Shown piece by piece: positions 16,387 to 26,665 of a DNA stretch of 64,000 nt (positions are counted from its first letter, which is position 1; each line of letters starts with the position of its first letter). This DNA comes from Aeromicrobium sp. Root344 (GTDB lineage: Bacteria > Actinomycetota > Actinomycetes > Propionibacteriales > Nocardioidaceae). Both the position numbers and the translations under genes were made by a program. The DNA lies in contig NZ_LMDH01000001.1 in the NCBI RefSeq assembly GCF_001425755.1, positions 893,791 through 957,790 on the forward strand, read 5' to 3'. The notes below the pieces were generated by a model. The model saw only the letters and a program-made list of their open reading frames with translations, ran no database searches and was not told the DNA's origin.

Positions 16387-17025
16387 ATGCACCTCGACCA
16401 CGTCTCGTTCGCCGTCGGCCCCGACGGCCTCGCCGGTACGACCGCAGAGCTCGGCCGGCTGCTGAATGCCACGTTCATCGACGGCGGTGCCCACCCCCGG
16501 TTCGGCACGCGCAACATGATCCTGCCCCTCAAGAACCGCCAGTACCTCGAGGTCGTCGAAGTCCTCGACCACCCCGCCGCTGACAAGGCCGCGTTCGGCC
16601 AGGCGGTGCGCGCCCGCCGCGACGCCGGCGGCGGATGGCTCGGCTGGGTCGTGTCGGTCGACGACATCACCGAGGTCGAGCACCGCATGGGCCGGCACGC
16701 CGTGCCCGGCAACCGTCGCCGCCCCGACGGCTACAACCTCGAGTGGAAACAGATCGGCACGAGCGGCATGAAGGCCGATCCCCAGCTGCCGTTCGTCATC
16801 AAGTGGGAGAAGGACCCGGCCGAGCACCCCTCGCAGATGGCCGACTCCCAGATCGCGCTCACGGCGCTCGAGATCGCCGGTGACCCCAAGCGGTTGGCCG
16901 ACTACCTCGGCGAGCCCGCGGTCGAGGCGCTCGAGGAGATCGAGGTCCGGTGGGTCGCACCGCACGGCACCCCCGGCATCCTCGCCGCCGAGTTCAGCAC
17001 CCCGGACGGTGTCGTCCGGATCTGA
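16387..17025 (+). CDS. VOC/glyoxalase-like domain protein
   Basis: A 212-residue protein with a vicinal-oxygen-chelate fold. It opens MHLDHVSFAVG, has a metal-type acidic pair in QYLEVVEVLD, and matches the Glyoxalase_3-like group in length. The metal ligands His4 and the Glu of YLEVVEV are visible. Substrate is unknown; family members include lactoylglutathione lyases, dioxygenases and binding proteins. Beyond its stop, at 17037-17062, two short overlapping hairpins (GAGCC-GAAG-GGCTC and CTCGGG-CGA-CCCGAG) precede radA. Confidence 0.8.
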   Translation: MHLDHVSFAVGPDGLAGTTAELGRLLNATFIDGGAHPRFGTRNMILPLKNRQYLEVVEVLDHPAADKAAFGQAVRARRDAGGGWLGWVVSVDDITEVEHRMGRHAVPGNRRRPDGYNLEWKQIGTSGMKADPQLPFVIKWEKDPAEHPSQMADSQIALTALEIAGDPKRLADYLGEPAVEALEEIEVRWVAPHGTPGILAAEFSTPDGVVRI

Positions 17026-17127
17026 GCCGTCGGCGAGAGCCGAAGGGCTCGGGCGACCCGAGGGCGAAGGAACCAGCTGTGGGCGTGGCGCTCCGGACTG
17101 TCGTACGGCGCGCCTAGGCTGACGGCC

Positions 17128-18504
17128 ATGGCAGCCACCAAGACCGCCCGGCCCGCATACGTCTGTGCCGACTGCGGCTGGACGACCAGCAAGTGGGTCG
17201 GCCGCTGCGGCGAGTGCCAGGCGTGGGGCACGGTCGACGTCGCGGCTCCCGTACGCACTGGCCGCACGCAGGCCGCTCCCGTGGCGACCCCTGCCGTCCC
17301 GATCAGCCAGGTCACGATCGAGTCGGCCCGGTCCACGACGTCCGGCATCGGCGAGCTCGACCGCGTGCTGGGCGGTGGCGTCGTCCCCGGCGCCGTGCTG
17401 CTGCTCGCCGGCGAACCCGGGGTGGGCAAGTCGACCCTACTGCTCGAGGTCGCTGCGCGGTGGGCGCGAGCCGGCCGCCGTACGCTCTACGTCTCCGGCG
17501 AGGAGTCGGCCGCCCAGGTGCGCCTGAGGGCTGAGCGCACCGGCGCGGTCGACGACAACCTCTATCTCGCCGCCGAGACCGACCTCGGCGCCGTGCTGAC
17601 CCACGTCGAGACGGTCAAGCCCGGACTCCTCATCGTCGACTCGGTCCAGACCATCGGCTCGGCCGACGTCGACGGTGTCCCCGGCGGAGTCACCCAGGTC
17701 CGCGAGGTCGCGTCCGCGGTCATCCAGCGGGCCAAGCGCGACAACATCGCCACGCTGCTCGTCGGCCACGTCACCAAGGACGGCTCGGTCGCCGGCCCGC
17801 GCGTGCTGGAGCACCTCGTCGACGTCGTGCTGCAGTTCGAGGGCGATCGCAGCTCTCGCCTGCGCCTGCTGCGCGCGGTCAAGAACCGCTTCGGGCCCGT
17901 GGACGAGATCGGCTGCTTCGACCTCGTCGACGACGGCATCGTCGAGGTCCCCGACCCGACCGGCCTGTTCGTGTCCCGCCACGAGCAGCCGGTCCCCGGC
18001 ACCTGCGTGACGGTCACGATGGAGGGTCGCCGCCCGCTGCTCGCCGAGGTGCAGGCGCTGACGGTCAAGTCCTCAACCCCCTCTCCCAGGCGTACGTCCA
18101 GCGGGCTCGACTCCTCGCGGGTGGCGATGATCCTCGCCGTCCTCACCAAGCACTGCAGGATCAACCTCTCCGAGCTCGACGTCTACACCGCAACCGTCGG
18201 CGGCGCGCGACTCGTCGAGCCGTCGGTCGACCTCGCGCTCGCGATCGCCACCGTCTCGGCCCAGCGGGAGTCTGCCGTGCCGGCCAACCTCGTCGCGATC
18301 GGCGAGGTCGGGCTCGCCGGCGAGGTCCGCAAGGTCAGCAACCTGGTCGCGCGGCTGCGCGAGGCCGAGCGGATCGGGTTCCGACAAGCCGTCGTCCCGG
18401 CGGGGTCGGAGGGCCTCGACGGCATCCGCACGTCGATGACGATCATGGCGGTCAGCAACATCGAAGCGGCGATGGCCTGTCTCGATGTCACGGCACCCTA
18501 CTGA
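17128..18504 (+). CDS. radA: DNA repair protein RadA (Sms)
   Basis: A 458-residue branch-migration ATPase that works with RecA in recombination repair. Parts in order: an N-terminal zinc finger (CADCGWTT, then CGECQAWGT), Walker A GEPGVGKST, the RadA-specific KNRFG motif, and a C-terminal Lon-protease-like domain. Length is standard. The start ATG at 17128 gives the usual MAxTKTARPAYVC beginning. disA follows 41 bases downstream on the same strand, an arrangement conserved in Firmicutes and Actinobacteria, where RadA and DisA influence each other. Confidence 0.97.
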   Translation: MAATKTARPAYVCADCGWTTSKWVGRCGECQAWGTVDVAAPVRTGRTQAAPVATPAVPISQVTIESARSTTSGIGELDRVLGGGVVPGAVLLLAGEPGVGKSTLLLEVAARWARAGRRTLYVSGEESAAQVRLRAERTGAVDDNLYLAAETDLGAVLTHVETVKPGLLIVDSVQTIGSADVDGVPGGVTQVREVASAVIQRAKRDNIATLLVGHVTKDGSVAGPRVLEHLVDVVLQFEGDRSSRLRLLRAVKNRFGPVDEIGCFDLVDDGIVEVPDPTGLFVSRHEQPVPGTCVTVTMEGRRPLLAEVQALTVKSSTPSPRRTSSGLDSSRVAMILAVLTKHCRINLSELDVYTATVGGARLVEPSVDLALAIATVSAQRESAVPANLVAIGEVGLAGEVRKVSNLVARLREAERIGFRQAVVPAGSEGLDGIRTSMTIMAVSNIEAAMACLDVTAPY

Positions 18505-18545
18505 TGCCGCATACACTGTGTGCGACCTGAGTGAGGTGAGTGACC

Positions 18546-19646
18546 ATGGCGTCAGCAGCAGAGCGTGCCGCGGCGGCAGCAGAGGCTTCCGCGCGCCTGC
18601 GCGCCACCCTGGCCACCGTCGCACCGGGCACGTCCCTTCGTGAGGGCCTCGAGCGCATCCTGAGGGGCCGCACCGGCGCCTTGGTCGTGGTGGGCCACGA
18701 CCGCCAGATCGAGGCGATCTCGACGGGCGGCTTCGCGCTCGACGTGCCCTTCACCGCGACCGGCCTGCGCGAGCTGGCCAAGATGGACGGCGCGATCATC
18801 CTCGACCGCGACGCGACCCGCATCCTGATGGCCGGCGTGCACCTGATGCCGGACCCGTCGATCGTCACGCAGGAGACCGGCACGCGCCATCGCACCGCCG
18901 ACCGCGTCGCCCGCCAGACGGGCGTCCCGGTCATCTCGGTCTCGGCGTCGATGCACATCATCGCGCTCTACCTCGAGGACCTGCGCCACGTGCTCGAGGA
19001 GACCGGCGCCGTGCTGGGTCGCGCCAACCAGGCTCTGCAGACCCTCGAGCGCTACCGCAACCGACTCGACGAGGTCTCGGACGCGCTGTCGGCCCTCGAG
19101 ATCGAGGACCTCGTCACGGTCCGCGACGTGTCGGCCGTCGCCCAGCGGCTCGAGATGGTCAGCCGCATCGCCGGCGAGATCGACACCTACGTCCTGGAGC
19201 TCGGCACGGACGGCCGGCTCCTGGCCCTCCAGCTCGAGGAGCTCATCAGCGGCGTCGACGCCGAGCGCGAGCTGATCATCCGCGACTACATGCCCAGCGG
19301 GCGTCGCGGACGTACCCCCGAGGCCGTGCTCGCCGAGCTCGCCGCGATCGAGTCGACCGACCTCGTCGACCTCGGCTCGGTCGCCCGGGCCTTGCGCATC
19401 GGCACCGAGGAGACCCTCGACACCCCGCTGGCTCCGCGGGGCTATCGGCTGCTGGCCCGCATTCCCCGCCTGCCGATCACGGTCGTCGAGCGCCTCATCG
19501 AGCACTTCGGATCACTCCAGAAGCTCCTCGCGGCGAGCATCGAGGACCTCCAGACCGTCGAGGGCGTCGGCGACCTGCGGGCTCGCGGCGTCCGCGAGGG
19601 TCTGTCCCGCCTCGCCGAGTCGAGCATCCTCGAGCGCTACGTATGA
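18546..19646 (+). CDS. disA: DNA integrity scanning protein DisA (diadenylate cyclase)
   Basis: A 366-residue enzyme that makes cyclic di-AMP from two ATP and scans DNA for branched structures. The N-terminal DAC domain has the signature DGA (MDGAIILD) and RHR (GTRHRTADR); the middle is a helical spine and the C-terminus holds helix-hairpin-helix repeats (FGSLQKLLAASIEDLQ, VEGVGDLRARGVREGL). ATG 18546 is preferred over GTG 18540 because GAGGTGA is better spaced from it. It is adjacent to radA and converges on a secreted or membrane-anchored hypothetical. No c-di-AMP riboswitch was recognised in the window. Confidence 0.97.
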   Translation: MASAAERAAAAAEASARLRATLATVAPGTSLREGLERILRGRTGALVVVGHDRQIEAISTGGFALDVPFTATGLRELAKMDGAIILDRDATRILMAGVHLMPDPSIVTQETGTRHRTADRVARQTGVPVISVSASMHIIALYLEDLRHVLEETGAVLGRANQALQTLERYRNRLDEVSDALSALEIEDLVTVRDVSAVAQRLEMVSRIAGEIDTYVLELGTDGRLLALQLEELISGVDAERELIIRDYMPSGRRGRTPEAVLAELAAIESTDLVDLGSVARALRIGTEETLDTPLAPRGYRLLARIPRLPITVVERLIEHFGSLQKLLAASIEDLQTVEGVGDLRARGVREGLSRLAESSILERYV

Positions 19647-19652
19647 CCCAGC

Positions 19653-20348
19653 TCAGCCGTCGGCGGGCTTGGTCGTGTTCTTGGCCGACGGGGTCGGCTT
19701 CGTCGGCGTCGGCCTGGTGGTCGGCGTGACCTTGGGCTCGGGCTTGCGGAGCAGCGTGAACGACGTCTTGCCGGGCTCGCCGCCGAGCGTGCCGACCTGC
19801 ACCGCGTACGTCCCCGGTGTCGCGTAACCCTCCTTGGGCGAGCACTTCGATCCCGAGCCGCGACCTGACCACGTGGCGGTGACGAGCGACGCCCACTGAG
19901 GCGACACCGCGACCGGATCGTCGAGCAGCGAGATCTTGCAGACCGTCGAGTCCCAGATCGCGGTCTTGTTGGCGCTGATGACCGCGACCATGTCTGCGTC
20001 GCCGGGGGTCAGGGTGCAGGCGGTCGACTCCGTCGAGCTCACCACAAGGCCGATCTTGACCGGCCCCTTCGTGAACTGGCCGGGCTCGACCGTCGGCGTG
20101 ATCCGCACCTTCTCGGGATCGCACGCGCGACTCGCGCTCACGAGCGTGACGTCCACCAGTCCGTTGACGGGCGCGGTGACGGGTGGCGGAGCAGTCGTGG
20201 CGGCGGGGGTCTCGGCCTTCGGTTCGGCGTCCGGCTTGTCGTCCCCGCCGACGAACCGCATGGCCAGCCACACGAGGGCGATCACCGCGGCCAAGGCGAG
20301 CAGCCGACGACGCCAGTAGACCTCTGCAGGCAACCGTTGCTGGCTCAC
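19653..20348 (-). CDS. Membrane-anchored extracytoplasmic hypothetical protein
   Basis: A 231-residue protein with a short cytoplasmic start, one membrane helix at about residues 13-27 (LLALAAVIALVWLAMRF), an acidic/Pro linker, and an extracytoplasmic beta-rich domain. That domain has four cysteines (SRACDP, TACTLT, TVCKIS, SKCSPK) that could form two disulfides. The tail is a Pro/Thr/Lys repeat (TPTTRPTPTKPTP) like a cell-wall spacer. It lies between disA and mutY, where similar proteins occur in relatives. No enzymatic motif was seen; function unknown. Confidence 0.75.
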   Translation of the reverse strand: MSQQRLPAEVYWRRRLLALAAVIALVWLAMRFVGGDDKPDAEPKAETPAATTAPPPVTAPVNGLVDVTLVSASRACDPEKVRITPTVEPGQFTKGPVKIGLVVSSTESTACTLTPGDADMVAVISANKTAIWDSTVCKISLLDDPVAVSPQWASLVTATWSGRGSGSKCSPKEGYATPGTYAVQVGTLGGEPGKTSFTLLRKPEPKVTPTTRPTPTKPTPSAKNTTKPADG

Positions 20349-20428
20349 GGACCCACGCTATCCGCGCACCAGCCGCTCCGGCGTCCCGACGCGCCCTCAC
20401 CTGGGCCGCGTGCGAGGATCGACGCGTC

Positions 20429-21322
20429 ATGACGCGTCCCGCTCCGCTCCCCGTCGCCGACCTGGCGCAGCTGCACGACAAGCTCCTCGACTGGTTCGCG
20501 CGCACAGCCCGCGACCTGCCCTGGCGGCGGAACGCCTCACCGTGGGCGGTCATGGTCTCGGAGTTCATGCTGCAGCAGACCCCCGTGTCGCGCGTCCTGC
20601 CGGTGTACAAGGCGTGGGTGCAGCGCTGGCCGACCCCTGCGGCGCTCGCCGCGGAGTCACCCGGCGAGGCCGTACGCGCGTGGGGCCGCCTGGGCTATCC
20701 GCGCCGCGCCCTGCGTCTGCATGCCGCCGCGACAGCCATCGTCGACCGGCACGGTGGTGAGGTGCCGTCGTCACTCGAAGACCTGCTCGCCCTGCCCGGC
20801 GTCGGCGCGTACACCGCCGCTGCGGTCTCGTCGTTCGCGTTCGGTGGCCGCGAGGCCGTGCTCGACACCAATGTGCGGCGGGTGTTCGCCCGTGTCGTCA
20901 GGGGCGAGCAGTTCCCACCGGACTCGGTCACCAGCGCCGAACGGGACCTGGCCAGCGGACTGCTGCCCGTACGCGACGCACATCGGTGGGCAGCCGCCAC
21001 GATGGAGCTCGGCGCGCTGATCTGCACGGCACGGTCACCGCGGTGCGATGCCTGCCCGGTGGCCGATCTGTGCCGGTGGCGGGCCGCAGGCTATCCGGCG
21101 TACGACGGACCGGTCCGCCGAGGCCAGGCGTGGCATGGCACGGATCGGCAGTGCCGCGGCCGGCTCATGGCGGTGCTTCGCGAGGCGCCCGGCCCGGTGC
21201 CGAAGTCAGCGCTCGACGCCGCGTGGGCCGACGCCGTGCAGCGCGAGCGCGCTCTCGACGGCCTGGTCGCCGACGGCCTGGTCGACCCTCTGCCCGACGA
21301 CACCTACTCGCTACCCCGCTGA
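20429..21322 (+). CDS. mutY: A/G-specific adenine DNA glycosylase MutY
   Basis: A 297-residue base-excision enzyme that removes adenine opposite 8-oxoguanine. Glu45 in VSEFMLQQTPVS is the catalytic acid, the helix-hairpin-helix is LPGVGAYTAAAV, the catalytic Asp is in AVLDTNVRRVF, and the 4Fe-4S ligands follow C-X6-C-X2-C-X5-C. It is shorter than E. coli MutY, with little of the C-terminal 8-oxoG recognition domain, as is usual in actinobacteria. The start ATG at 20429 follows from homology. Its 3' end overlaps the convergent TetR gene by 19 bases. Confidence 0.95.
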   Translation: MTRPAPLPVADLAQLHDKLLDWFARTARDLPWRRNASPWAVMVSEFMLQQTPVSRVLPVYKAWVQRWPTPAALAAESPGEAVRAWGRLGYPRRALRLHAAATAIVDRHGGEVPSSLEDLLALPGVGAYTAAAVSSFAFGGREAVLDTNVRRVFARVVRGEQFPPDSVTSAERDLASGLLPVRDAHRWAAATMELGALICTARSPRCDACPVADLCRWRAAGYPAYDGPVRRGQAWHGTDRQCRGRLMAVLREAPGPVPKSALDAAWADAVQRERALDGLVADGLVDPLPDDTYSLPR

Positions 21323-21861
21323 GAGCGGCCGAGAGCCGTGGCCAGGTCCTCGACGATCTGCCGGGATTCCGCCTCGTCGTCGAGCGGCCGGTCCAGGAGC
21401 ACGCCGTTGAACGTCGCGTCGATCAAGCCGGCCAGTCGCGGCGCGTCGGCGGCAGCCACACCCGAGCGTTCGAGGTGCGTCGCCATCGCGGCCATCCAGA
21501 CGGCATTCGACGCACGTATCGACGTGGCATAGGGCTCGCGGCCGAACAACCCGAGCGCAGCCGCCTCGACGTACATGCGCTGGCACCGCTGGACCTGTCC
21601 TTCGGTGTAGGTGGCCCACAGGTCGAGCACCGCGGCGCGAAGCGACGCTGAGGGCTGCATGGCATGGATGACAGCCTTGGAACGGTCATTGGACGCCTCG
21701 AGCACCGCGGCGACGAGCTCGTCCTTGGAGCCGAAGTGATAGATCAGCATGCGATCGCTGGTGCCCAGCTCAGCGGCCAGCGGTCGCAGGCTCAGCCCGA
21801 TCAGCCCGTGGGCGAGGGCGTAGTCGGTGGCTGCCTCGGTGAGCTCGTCGCGCTTGTTCAT
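21304..21861 (-). CDS. TetR-family repressor of the SMR pump gene
   Basis: A 185-residue regulator. The N-terminal HTH (LSLRPLAAELGTSDRMLIYHFGSKDELV) is typical TetR, and the rest is a ligand-binding helical domain of the TetR_C type with no recognisable ligand. ATG 21861 (MNKRDELTEAA) is chosen; an upstream ATG at 21879 would overlap the operator. It is divergent from an SMR multidrug transporter gene, with two matching palindromes between them, so it should repress both itself and the pump and be released by a pump substrate. Confidence 0.88.
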   Translation of the reverse strand: MNKRDELTEAATDYALAHGLIGLSLRPLAAELGTSDRMLIYHFGSKDELVAAVLEASNDRSKAVIHAMQPSASLRAAVLDLWATYTEGQVQRCQRMYVEAAALGLFGREPYATSIRASNAVWMAAMATHLERSGVAAADAPRLAGLIDATFNGVLLDRPLDDEAESRQIVEDLATALGRSQRGSE

Positions 21862-21872
21862 CGACACCAAAC

Positions 21873-21911
21873 GTAGCATCTGCTACAGTCACGCATGTAG
21901 CAAGTGCTACA
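21873..21911. promoter_or_regulatory. Two palindromic TetR operators
   Basis: GTAGCATCTGCTAC (21873-21886) and TGTAGCAAGTGCTACA (21896-21911) share the half-site GTAGCA with a two-base centre. Their centres are 24 bases apart, in the 68-base gap between the divergent tetR and SMR genes. Two equal sites suggest binding of two dimers, as with QacR-type repressors. Confidence 0.8.
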
Positions 21912-21929
21912 GGAAGCCAAGGAAGAACC

Positions 21930-22256
21930 ATGTTCGTCGCAGCAGCCCTGCTCGCTGTCGCCATCGCGACCGAGGTGTTCGCCACCGCCGCGCTCCCCCG
22001 CGCCGAAGGATTCACCAACCCCGGGTGGGCCGCGATCGTGGTCGGGGGCTACGCCCTGTCCATCTGGCTGCTGACCGTCGTGGTCAAGGAGATCCCGGTC
22101 TCGGTGACGTACGCGATCTGGGCCGGGCTCGGCACCGCCGCGATCGCGGTCGTCGGCGTCGTCTTCCTCGACGAGCCGGTCAGCCCGGCCAAGATCGCCG
22201 CGATCGCCCTGATCATCGCCGGGGTCGTGCTGCTCAACACCCAGACCTCACACTGA
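21930..22256 (+). CDS. Small multidrug resistance (SMR) transporter
   Basis: A 108-residue, four-helix inner-membrane protein of the EmrE/QacE/SugE family. The essential membrane glutamate is Glu15 in the first helix (AIATEVFATAAL), and the conserved YAIWAGLG loop is in the third helix region. SMR proteins act as antiparallel dimers exchanging protons for cations such as quaternary ammonium or guanidinium. There is no second SMR gene beside it, so a homodimer is likely. Control is probably by the divergent TetR. A strong bidirectional terminator follows. Confidence 0.92.
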   Translation: MFVAAALLAVAIATEVFATAALPRAEGFTNPGWAAIVVGGYALSIWLLTVVVKEIPVSVTYAIWAGLGTAAIAVVGVVFLDEPVSPAKIAAIALIIAGVVLLNTQTSH

Positions 22257-22266
22257 TCCGCACACG

Positions 22267-22301
22267 ACGAAGCCCCCGCAGCCAGGCTGCGGGGGCTTCG
22301 T
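22267..22301. terminator. Strong bidirectional hairpin terminator
   Basis: A 17-base perfect stem starting ACGAAGCCCCCGCAGCC with a one-base centre lies between the converging SMR and clpC genes, 11 bases after one stop and 12 before the other. It is GC-rich without long T-runs, as usual in high-GC genomes. Confidence 0.85.
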
Positions 22302-22313
22302 GCGTACGGGGTG

Positions 22314-24827
<2,514 letters not shown>

Positions 24828-24970
24828 GGCGTCCCCCTCTGCTGGACTATCAGTTCAGTTTAGTCGGGTATGGAAATCTGCACGCATCGATGTCCATATG
24901 TGTAACCCAACCTTCACCGGGGACCCGGTGTTCCGGAGTTCGCTGTCGGCAGAACCGGCTCGGCGGTGGT

Positions 24971-25058
24971 GGTTTACCAAGAGGTCACGGCGAACTGCCA
25001 CCTCGCAGGGCGCGCACACCTTGAGGAGTGGCACCTTGCCATGACCTCTTGGTAAACC
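24971..25058. terminator. Long hairpin just after lysS
   Basis: A 17-base perfect stem (GGTTTACCAAGAGGTCA at 24971-24987 with its complement at 25042-25058) continues inward as an imperfect stem (GGC/GCC, TGCCAC/GTGGCA) to an apical loop, 88 bases in all. It begins 4 bases after the lysS stop, so termination of lysS is the simplest role. The remaining bases up to clpC hold no gene. Confidence 0.6.
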
Positions 25059-25062
25059 GCGA

Positions 25063-26571
25063 CTACTCGGCGCGGGACAGCGGGAACAGGATGGCCTCGC
25101 GGATGCCGATGCCCTGCAGCAGCATCACGAGCCGGTCGACGCCGAGTCCCATGCCGCCGGCCGGAGGCATGCCGAACTCGAGCGCGCGCAGGAAGTCCTC
25201 GTCGACGTCCATCGCCTCGGGATCTCCTGCCGCGGCGAGTCGCGACTGCTCCTCGAGCCGCTCGCGCTGGATGACCGGGTCGTTGAGCTCGGAGTAGGCC
25301 GGAGCCAGCTCGACCCCGTTGATGATGAGGTCCCACGCCTCGACCAGGCCGGGCTTGGTGCGGTGCTTCTTGGCGAGCGGGCGAACGGCCTCGGGGTAGT
25401 CGCGGACGAACGTCGGCTGGATCAGCGTGTGCTCGACGAGCTTCTCGTAGAGCTCAAGCACGATGTCACCGGCGACCCAGTGCGGCTGAAGGGCGACCTC
25501 GTGCTTGGCGGCGAGCGCCTTGAGGTCGTCGGCCGACGTGTCGTTGTCGACCGTCGTGCCGGTCGCGTCCGACACGAGCTCGTGGATCGTGGCGTGCCTC
25601 CACTCGCCCTCGAGGTCGATCTGCGAGCCGTCACGACCCGGGACCACGGTCTTGCCGATCGCCCGCGCGGCGTTGACCACCAGGTCGCGCGTGAGCTCGG
25701 CCATCGTGTCGTACGAGCCGTAGGCCTCATAGGCCTCGAGCATCATGAACTCGGGGTTGTGGGTGTTGTCGACACCTTCGTTGCGGAACGTCTTGCCGAT
25801 CTCGTAGACCCGGTCGACACCGCCGACGAGCGCCCGCTTGAGGTCGAGCTCGATCGCGATGCGCAGCAGCATGTCCTCGTCGAACGCGTTGGTGTGCGTC
25901 GCGAACGGCCTGGCCGCAGCGCCACCGTTGGTGTGCTGCAGGACCGGGGTGTCGACCTCGATGAACTCGTGCGCGTCGAGCGTCGCCCGGAGCGACTGCA
26001 GGACCTTGGCCTTGACGCGTACGTTCTCCCGCGCCTCGGGCCGCACGATCAGGTCGACGTAGCGCATGCGGCTGCGGGCCTCGTCGGACAGAGGGTTGTG
26101 CTCGTTGGGCAGCGGACGGACCGTCTTGGCGGCGATCTGCCACGAGCTCGCCATGACGGAGAGCTCGCCGCGCTTGCTGGTGATGACTTCGCCCGTGACC
26201 GCGAGGTGGTCGCCGATGTCGACCGTCGACTTGAACGCCGAGAGCTGGTCCTCGCCGACACCGTCGAGCGAGATCATGGCCTGCAGCGGCGTGCCGTCGC
26301 CCTCACGAAGCGCGACGAACACGAGCTTGCCGGTGCCGCGCACGAAGATGACCCGGCCCGCGACGGTGACGATGTCACCGGTCTGCGTGTCAGGACCGAG
26401 CGCCTCTGCGTCGTACGTGTCGACGATCTGCTTGAGCGTGTGGGTGCGGCCGACGACGACCGGATAGGGCTCGACACCGCGGTCGATCAGCTGCTGGCGC
26501 TTGTCCAACCGCACGCGCATCTGCTCGGGGAGGTCGTCCTCGGGGACAGGGGTGCTGGTCGCGTCGCTCAC
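25063..26571 (-). CDS. lysS: Lysyl-tRNA synthetase, class II
   Basis: A 502-residue enzyme that charges tRNA-Lys. The N-terminal OB fold (VTVAGRVIFVRGTGKLVFV) binds the anticodon, and the class II core carries motif 2 (FRNEGVDNTHNPEFMMLEAY) and motif 3 (GMGLGVDRLVMLL). Length is normal. The start is GTG at 26571 in a leader of only 19 bases after the long hairpin that follows coaX, so there is no space for a separate promoter between hairpin and gene. Confidence 0.97.
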   Translation of the reverse strand: MSDATSTPVPEDDLPEQMRVRLDKRQQLIDRGVEPYPVVVGRTHTLKQIVDTYDAEALGPDTQTGDIVTVAGRVIFVRGTGKLVFVALREGDGTPLQAMISLDGVGEDQLSAFKSTVDIGDHLAVTGEVITSKRGELSVMASSWQIAAKTVRPLPNEHNPLSDEARSRMRYVDLIVRPEARENVRVKAKVLQSLRATLDAHEFIEVDTPVLQHTNGGAAARPFATHTNAFDEDMLLRIAIELDLKRALVGGVDRVYEIGKTFRNEGVDNTHNPEFMMLEAYEAYGSYDTMAELTRDLVVNAARAIGKTVVPGRDGSQIDLEGEWRHATIHELVSDATGTTVDNDTSADDLKALAAKHEVALQPHWVAGDIVLELYEKLVEHTLIQPTFVRDYPEAVRPLAKKHRTKPGLVEAWDLIINGVELAPAYSELNDPVIQRERLEEQSRLAAAGDPEAMDVDEDFLRALEFGMPPAGGMGLGVDRLVMLLQGIGIREAILFPLSRAE

Positions 26572-26590
26572 GAGGGTCGATCCTATCGGT

Positions 26591-26664
26591 GCTGGTGGTG
26601 ACGGAAGAATCGGGTTTTGTCCGGCTTTGGGCGGACAAAACCCGAGTCGTTCGTCACCACCAGC
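26591..26664. repeat. Two-stage long hairpin between coaX and lysS
   Basis: An outer 13-base stem (GCTGGTGGTGACG, 26591-26603 with 26652-26664), a 7+7-base internal bulge, an inner 13-base stem (CGGGTTTTGTCCG, 26611-26623 with 26632-26644) and an 8-base loop. It starts one base after the coaX stop and ends 19 bases before lysS. It may end coaX transcripts, or act in the lysS leader. Confidence 0.6.
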
Positions 26665-26665
26665 G

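Noticed and set aside
24828..24970. Search for an lsr2 gene between clpC and lysS
   Set aside because: No frame encodes the AKT-repeat/RGR motif protein here, so it is absent from this place.
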